Source of the DNA: Panaeolus papilionaceus
Taxonomy: Eukaryota; Basidiomycota; Agaricomycetes; Agaricales
Direction: 5' to 3'
Assembly (NCBI GenBank): GCA_015501605.1
Contig: JADNRZ010000006.1
Location: forward strand, 620,001 to 684,000
DNA length: 64,000 nucleotides
The notes beneath the pieces are model-generated. The model did no database searches. It had not been told where the DNA came from and worked only from the letters and a program-made list of their open reading frames with translations. This document shows, piece after piece, positions 57,701 through 64,000 of the stretch. Position 1 is the first letter of the stretch. Every line of letters begins with the position of its first letter. The translations under genes were made by a program, and so were the position numbers.

Positions 57701-58998
57701 CACGGTTCGCGGTACGAAGAAAGCCATCAACGCGGCTAAGACCGCCATCCTCGCAATCTCTGACCAAGTCACGGAGGAGACCACCGCAACAGTGACCGTG
57801 GAAAGCCGTTTCCACCGCGCTATCATTGGTGCTGGTGGTCAGGGCCTCAAGGAACTCATTGCCCGATGTGATGGTCCTTCTGATCCCCGAATGCAAGCTA
57901 ACCTCATCCGTTTGTGAGTGCAACCTTTATTTCAAACATCGCTTTTAGAATTGACCTTGCCATTTAAGCCCCAGACAGGGTGAACCATCCGATGAAGTTC
58001 GTATTCGGGGAGAGCCTAAACTTGTCGCCAAAATCAAAGCGGAACTGGAAACCCTTGCTGCTAAGCATCGTGACCGGGTCATTCTTGGTGTCCAAATCCC
58101 TGCGATCCAACATCGTGCTCTGATCGGTCGCGGCGGTCAACACCTCAACGAGCTTCAGGAGAAGTTTGAAGTTCAGATCCAATTCCCGGGATCTCGTTCG
58201 TATGGACAAGTCGGCGAGCCCGAGAACCTGGCTGATCTTGGTGAGGTTGACCCCTCCACCCTTATCAAGGTTTCAGGCCCTCGTGCTGCCTGTGAACAGG
58301 CCATCGCCGAGCTTGAGGTGAGATTCACAAGAGTAGGAAAATAGTGATACTAATCCCAGTTTACAGTCAAGCGTCAAGGCTCCAGCCGCTGAGCTCATAT
58401 CAAGCACCATCTCCGTCCCCCTCAAATACCACCATACCATTTCCCAACAGGGCACCTTCTTCCGCAACCTAAGGGGTTTCGGAGTTCAGGTTGAGCATTC
58501 CCTTCAACCACAACAGTCTGGTGTTCCAACACCGCCTGCTTCTACCGCACGCATTGATGACGAAGAGCCAGCTGGCCACGAGTGGCAGATCACAGCAAAC
58601 TACCAAAACAGTGAGGAGGGTGACTCCGTCTGGACGCTGAAGGGTCGCGACCAAGCCGCTTTGGAGAAGGCTGAGGGTCTTGTCAAGGATGCTATTGAAA
58701 GTGCTGCACGCAAGAGTCATGCAGGTTTCCTCACCCTGCCTGATCGCTCTATGTTCCCCAAGATTGTCGGTTCCAAAGGTGCAAACGTCTCTCGTCTTCG
58801 TAATGAAACAGGCGCGGACATCACCGTCAGCCGCGAAAACAGCACTATTGTCATTGTTGGTATGTACCAGATGCTTGTTCTAATTTACATTATCACTGAG
58901 TTATCCTTACTCTTATAGGAACTGAATCTGACGTTTTGGCTGCAAGGGACTCTATTCTTAAAATGATCGCCAATACGGGGCGTCGTCGTAACGATTAA
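54724..58998 (+). CDS. SCP160: Vigilin / Scp160-like multi-KH-domain RNA-binding protein
   Basis: Large cytosolic, ER- and polysome-linked RNA-binding protein. The first exon is tiny (MALNAADLQ at 54724) and is spliced to RRHELEGAPDPFPSLSQNQ. A long run of KH domains follows, each marked by a GxxG loop: GTKGATLKQI (about 55380-55450), VGKGGTTLNA (56640), VVGAQGAGVNKLRDQL (57000), IGQSGKYAIRLEEKY (57310), LGRGGASINEIKDATDAQID (57620), GAGGQGLKEL (57840), GRGGQHLNELQEKF (58130) and VGSKGANVSRLRNETGADI (58780). Degenerate copies with altered GxxG probably lie between. The order of intact and broken KH units fits the vigilin family. It ends NTGRRRND at 58998. It converges on SR140 with a 111 bp gap. 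The symbol is by family likeness. Confidence 0.9.
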
Positions 58999-59109
58999 TC
59001 TTGTTTCACATTCATGACATATATGCGATGTTGAACCATACTTATAATAATACATACACACTATGCTAGAGCAGGAAACAAATGATTATGATTTGGGTGC
59101 ATATAGTGT

Positions 59110-61840
59110 TTACATGGGTTCGCCATCCAAGTCTTCATCCAATGGTGCCCCATCTAGATCATCTGCAATCGGCTCCCCATCCAAATCCACGTCATCGGTT
59201 TGCATTGGCTCAATGCCAACTGGTTCCCCGTCAATATCATCCACAGGGTCACCGTCTATATCGTCCACGACTCTATAGATGTCATTATCAATCGCCTGGC
59301 CGTCAATGTTGTCCTGGCTCGTCTCGTCGTTGCTAACATCCATAGACTCTGCATCACTGCCTACATCATCTGTAACGGCAACAGTGACGGGTTTAAATCC
59401 ACTCTTCTTGAATTGTGATGCAAATTCTGGACTGGGGGCACGGATTTCCGTACTCTGCTCCTCCGTCACATTGGCGGGTGGCACAGTTGCCCCCTCTAAA
59501 CGCTGACGGAGTTCAGTCGTAAACTCGGGAGGGAAAACAATCCAATCTTCCCAAATGTCGACTACGGTTGTGATTTGCTTCTTAAATAAGTCTGCAGTGA
59601 TGCGTCCGGGGAATGAGTGGTAGATGTTTGCCATGTGATCAAACACAATTCCAAGTCGTGCTTGGAACTCCTGCCGATACTTCCAGGCACTAGGCACAGA
59701 CGCGGCTGAATTGTGTAGGATATCGCAGATGAGGTGTAATCGAGCCACCTTGCGAGGAACGGGAGTTCCATCCACAAGTAAAGACGATACAACGATGTCA
59801 GCCACCTAAAAACAAATTGGGATTTGACAACACTGCAAAGAAGGATAACCAACACACCTCGTGAGCTGCTTCGGCGTGCTCGAGACTAAACATCATACAC
59901 CTAGCAATTTCCCCTCTCTTGCCCGACAAAGACCTGAGCATGGCCTCAAAACGCTGTCTTGCACTGGAACCCAGTGTAGTTTTCCTCGTCTGTTCTCGTT
60001 CCGACTCCTCCTCAGAATCGGTCGAGTATACAGAGTGGTAACCCTATCAAGCCATTAGCAACGATGTCATGAAAGTCCAAGCACGGTACCCACATCGTCA
60101 TCGAAAGCTTCTTTGATTGCTTCTTCAGACTCCACTAAACCACGATAGTACGCGTGTCTGCGGTGCTGGAAGCCGTTTAATGAGCCTCAGAGCACAGGAA
60201 GGATAGTCGGGCTTACTGTGCGTTGAAGAAGAAAACTGTACTTGGGGTTGTTCTTTTCGCGATCCTTCAGCATTTCTTCGTATTTTGTATCATGGCCTCT
60301 AACTTCAGAGGCCACCGCTCGAATAAATGTATCAGTCACAATCTCGCTTTCGTCCTGTCCGGAACGTCGAGGGCTTCGCGAAGGCCGACCAGGTGACCTG
60401 CTGTGACTCGAAAATCGACGCATTCGACTTCTCGATCTTCGTCGAATGGGCAATCTAGAGCGATCACGATCCCATGACCGACTTCGGGACCGTTTAGAAT
60501 GGCGGTGCCTGTCTCTTGACCAACCACTCCGTTCCCTGGACCTACTCCGGCTGCGACTACGAGATGGACTTGTCCCAGATTTGTGTACAGATACTGAGCG
60601 CATGTTAAGAAGGGTACATGTGAGGCGTGTACTGAAAATCTTACCATACATAGGTTTGGGCGCCAAAGGGACTGCTTTGCTCCAGCCAGCTCGAAGAACA
60701 GTCCCGCCCCATTCGTAGCCATCGAATTCGCGAAGGGCCTCTTCAGCATGCCTTCTCGTCATGTAAGAGACAAAACCATTCAGCCCTGTGCTCTTGGCCT
60801 TGCGTGTCGCAGTCATATTTGCACCAGGTCCCATTGTCCCATCCATTCGGGGCCACATAATTTTTACCTACACAGAATAAATGAGGTACGACCATAACAA
60901 TGACAGCAAGACCTACAGATCCAACTGGGCCAATCTTCGCGAACAAATTCCCCAGCAATGGTTCGGTGACATGATGTGGTAGATTCGCAACGAACAAGTT
61001 CGTGGTCTAACCAGACTCGTAAATTACAAAACAATCAGAAGTAAAGAAAAACTGACCAAGGGATCCCCTCTGTCTTTGCTTCCACTTTGACCTTCATATG
61101 CAGCCATTGCAGTGGCAGATCTGCCGTGACTGCTTCCTGTTAATCAGCATTTAAAATGTGGTGTTTGCACAATATCAACAGAACAAATACCATGTCGGGA
61201 ATATTTGGCCTCCCTTTCTGCTTGTTCTCTGACATTCTTGTCAAATAACTTCATCTTCTAGTAATGGGAACAAAAACATACCGCTTGATTTCTTCCAGGA
61301 ACGAGTCCATCGCTCGTTTCCCTTTAGGCCTGGAGGCAGTTGCAGTGGGTGGAGAAGGAGACTACATTTTCACCAATGAGACAAAACTTCAGAAAGAGAG
61401 CAAACCCCCACTTACGTGCTGTTGCTGCATGCGTCGAGGTGCAGAAGGAGCGTACACCGATTTCGATTCTGCCTGAACAAAAGCCGTGCCGCCCTTCCGC
61501 CCCGAGCCCTCTCCCTCGAACTCGTCCAAAAATTCAGCGTACGCCTGAGCTGCACTGGCCTCCTCTTCTCTCTTTTTCGCATCGGCTGCCTCCTGCTCCT
61601 TTTCTCTGCGCGACTTGCGTACACTCCCAGCGGTATACTTTGACATCTTCACGTCGTCCAGAGGTTGTTGCTGTTATTCAAATTGTTGTTCCAAGAAGAA
61701 ACGGAATATGTGAAGGAAAAAAGTGTGTAAGTGAATGGAGTCTACCGATGAAGAAATAATTCGATTCTTCGCACTGGGAACGAGGATTCATCGTCATCGT
61801 TTTCGAAAAAAGCGGCTAGTTTTGACTTGGTTTTGTCCAT
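59110..61840 (-). CDS. U2 snRNP-associated SURP protein SR140 (U2SURP)
   Basis: Splicing factor linked to U2 snRNP. It starts MDKTKSKLAAFFENDDDESS at 61840, is spliced to QQPLDDVKMSKYTAGSV and continues through EKEQEAADAKKREEE, a long charged helix. The RRM reads TTNLFVANLPHHVTEPLL (RNP2) and KSTGLNGFVSYMTRR (RNP1). An SR/RS-rich tract lies around 60380-60600. The SURP module FIRAVASEVRGHDTKYEEML with REKNNPKYSFLLQR precedes a CID-like helical domain, ADIVVSSLLVDGTPVPRKVA and beyond. The tail is acidic, repeating D(L/I)DGEP-type units to the stop at 59110. The RRM-SURP-CID order is diagnostic. The RS tract between RRM and SURP is longer than I expect for the family. Exons join in frame. Confidence 0.9.
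59113..59290 (-). repeat. Imperfect DxDGEP-coding repeats at the SR140 C terminus
   Basis: At least six imperfect copies of a short unit, D(L/I)DG(E/A/D)P, encode an acidic tail. The DNA shows matching imperfect tandem units such as GGCTCCCCATCCAA. Such units can change copy number. Confidence 0.65.
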
Positions 61841-62194
61841 CCTGTCGTGATTTCTAGTGAATTGCTCAGGCGAATTGCAGTCGAAAGATTGCAAACACAA
61901 TGTCAATGACACGTAGAAAACAGATTTAAAGAGGTAAAATATCAATTAAGCTGTTAGGTTGAGAGAATGAGAGATTGAGCAGTGCGAAAGCAATGCAAAA
62001 GGGAAGGAAGAAGCGTCAATTATGTAATACATTCAGGTTAAGGTTTAATGCTCTCTCATCAAGGGTGCAGTTAAGCAGAAATTTAGTAGAAATAGCTTTC
62101 AATCAAGGCTGCGCTGCCGCGGAAAAACACAGCTTCACATTGGCCTAAGAAAAAACACAAAATGCTAGTCTGCGGTTGACATTCTTGCATTTCA
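61841..62194. other. Spacer between SR140 and PPT1
   Basis: Short intergenic stretch holding the SR140 upstream region and the PPT1 3' end. No gene supported. Confidence 0.45.
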
Positions 62195-64000
62195 TCACAT
62201 CATCATGCTCCCCAGCCCACCTTGCACGTATGCCATGGGCTTCATCGGCGGATGTGGTGAGGCTTCGAACTGCGTATACTTCCTGGTCCCTGCTGCATCT
62301 ATCCGGATCTACAAGCACGCAATGGATGATTCAGACAAGTATCCCTGCACAGCGAAACAACCTTCTGGTACTCACAAATGCCCCTTTGTTCCCACTCTGA
62401 TCGACGTAATTGGGAGCAGAAAACACCTAGTTGGAAAGAAAAAAGAAGGACGAATTTCCATGTCAGTGATCGATTGAAAAAGCACCGCATAATTAAAAAA
62501 GCAAAGAGTCACCGTTGTGCACAGTCCATCATGTTCAATCTCGTAACCATCTGACGGGGGGGGGAACAGGCAATATTGAGCAACGAACGCATTATTTGCA
62601 ATGCAAGGTAGGGTGACTCACTCTGTCGAACTTCATGGCTGCGAATAACACCCGTCACTCCGTTCAGTGTGCACCATCTTCTAGTGACGTCTGGTCCAAA
62701 TGCAATGCCAACTCCCTACGAGGGTTCATTGAGTCGACTTGAAGAGTCATTCTGATACAATGCTTACTCGTTTACTCGGACCCCGTCCATTTGCCTCTTG
62801 GGGATCGGTCCATAGCAGCTAAGTTTAGATCAGAATGCAGACAACTGGAATACATCGAGACTAGACTCATACCTCGCCTGCAAATCATCATGAGTTAGTG
62901 AATCCGCGAGTGACTAGGAGCGGCAAACATCAAACTTACACATCAGACCCTCCTGCCCCGGTTGCCGTCCGATACGTTCTAGTTTACGGATCTCGTCCAG
63001 AGTGACGCCATCTTTGCTGAAGAGGCCTCCGTGAACGACGAAGAATCGTTTCAAGCCATCGGGAGACAAAATGGCGTTATCTTTGGTAGGTGGTGGTTTC
63101 GTAGCTGACACAAGGGTAGCCAGTGGTACTAACAGGATATAGCATTAGCAACAATACACATAGATCAACCAAGTATCTTTACGTGTGGTGAATACGTGCG
63201 CGAACAGCTATAATGTGGCTTTAGCAAGGACAAGGGTCATAGACTCGAAGTTCGCACCTTGTATGCCTGTTCTCCGTGTTTGTGCTTGGCCTCACCCTCG
63301 AAGCCATAAGTCCTGTTCATGTCCTTTGCTTCATGATTACCTCTGTTGATATAGATGTACTTGGGATAGAGCCCTTAGGATAGAGTCAGTGAGCTGCAAC
63401 CCTCTCCAAACAACTTGACACTTACATTTGTAGGCAAACGCGAGAAGGATGACCTCAATTGACCATGAACCACGATCGACGAGATCACCGTTAAACAAGA
63501 TATAGTGTTTTTCGTTGGGAGTACCAGTCAAGGAGAGTAGATGCAGCACATCATAGAATTGACCTGAATAATCCATGTCAGCACAGGCGTTTTTCGCGAC
63601 GCAACGGAAGACTGCACCATGGACATCCCCAATGACATCGCAAGTGACGCCATCCTCTATAGGGACAGTCACTAAGCTCTCCTCCTGTACGAATTGCTCG
63701 TGTGCTCCGAGAATGATTTCCCATGCATACCGTTTCGCAAGCGTCTTTCCATCCTTGTACCACTGGATCATATCCTTGATAAACTGCTCAGTCATATAGT
63801 ATTTCCTGTCTCTCTGAGGGAGTGCAGGACCTGTATACGCAGGGTCGACATCACATCCTCCTGGTAACCAAAAGGTATGAGCTCTAGCAAACTGACGCGT
63901 CGAAAAGAGACGACACCTTCCGCGATGATTTCCCGACATCTGTCAACCGGGTTCTTTTCTCCTTCAAATTCGATGGCCTTTAAACGCAAGGATTTATACA
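62195..64000 (-). CDS. PPT1: Serine/threonine protein phosphatase 5 (PP5/Ppt1), 5' end outside window
   Basis: TPR-containing PPP-family phosphatase that docks to Hsp90. The window enters at the end of the TPR region ([18 protein letters not shown]). Catalytic blocks follow: [20 protein letters not shown] (metal His/Asp), [88 protein letters not shown] and [20 protein letters not shown]. It ends [20 protein letters not shown] plus SMMM at 62195. The second block reads [10 protein letters not shown] where PP5 usually has GDFVDRGSFS, a mild change. The C-terminal HPxxKPMAY signature is typical of PP5. Small introns join in frame. The TPR repeats are beyond base 64000. Confidence 0.92.

Overview
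The window looks like core nuclear DNA of a filamentous basidiomycete, probably an Agaricomycete mushroom-former. Genes are dense and split by many 50-60 nt introns. TRP1 is a glutamine amidotransferase/IGPS/PRAI fusion and MET3 carries a C-terminal APS-kinase-like domain, both fungal hallmarks. A secreted AA9 copper oxygenase and a FAD halogenase of the kind known from mushrooms fit a plant-litter or wood decayer. The species cannot be named from sequence alone.

Layout, left to right: 3' part of LRO1 (PDAT, +); an unrecognised helical protein (-); a flavin-dependent halogenase (+); a DUF300/Ost-alpha-like membrane protein (-); a decayed gene remnant (-); a secreted S10 carboxypeptidase (+); TRP1 (+); a Slt2/MPK1-type MAP kinase (-); a four-TM membrane protein (+); a salicylate-hydroxylase-like monooxygenase (-); PAC2/ADD66 proteasome chaperone (+); RRP12 (-); SCT1/GPT2-type acyltransferase (+); an EF-3/New1-like ABC ATPase (+); an AA9 LPMO (+); a homeodomain factor (-); an NDR-type kinase with a CRIB-like motif (+); a C2H2 factor (-); a BolA-like protein (-); MET3 (-); ERO1 (-); a vigilin/Scp160 KH protein (+); SR140/U2SURP (-); and PPT1/PP5 (-), which runs off the right edge.

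The genes are mostly unrelated housekeeping functions: lipid synthesis (LRO1, SCT1), ribosome and translation factors (RRP12, EF-3-like, vigilin), tryptophan and sulfate assimilation, ER folding, splicing and signalling. They do not form a cluster. No CRISPR array, intact transposon, rRNA or convincing tRNA was seen. The halogenase and the flavin monooxygenase could tailor secondary metabolites, but no PKS, NRPS or terpene synthase lies in the window.

The most striking feature is gene structure. Reading exons by hand shows at least eight very small exons (5-13 nt). Four are in LRO1 alone (9, 5, 6 and 11 nt). The others are in the DUF300 gene (8), the carboxypeptidase (13 and 7), the monooxygenase (5) and the LPMO (10). 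Skipping most of them breaks the frame or removes conserved residues. Two likely GC-AG introns and two stopless introns of 54 nt (3n) add to the difficulty. Automated annotation of this locus would probably call several intact genes frameshifted. All gene models were made by eye, without alignments or RNA evidence.
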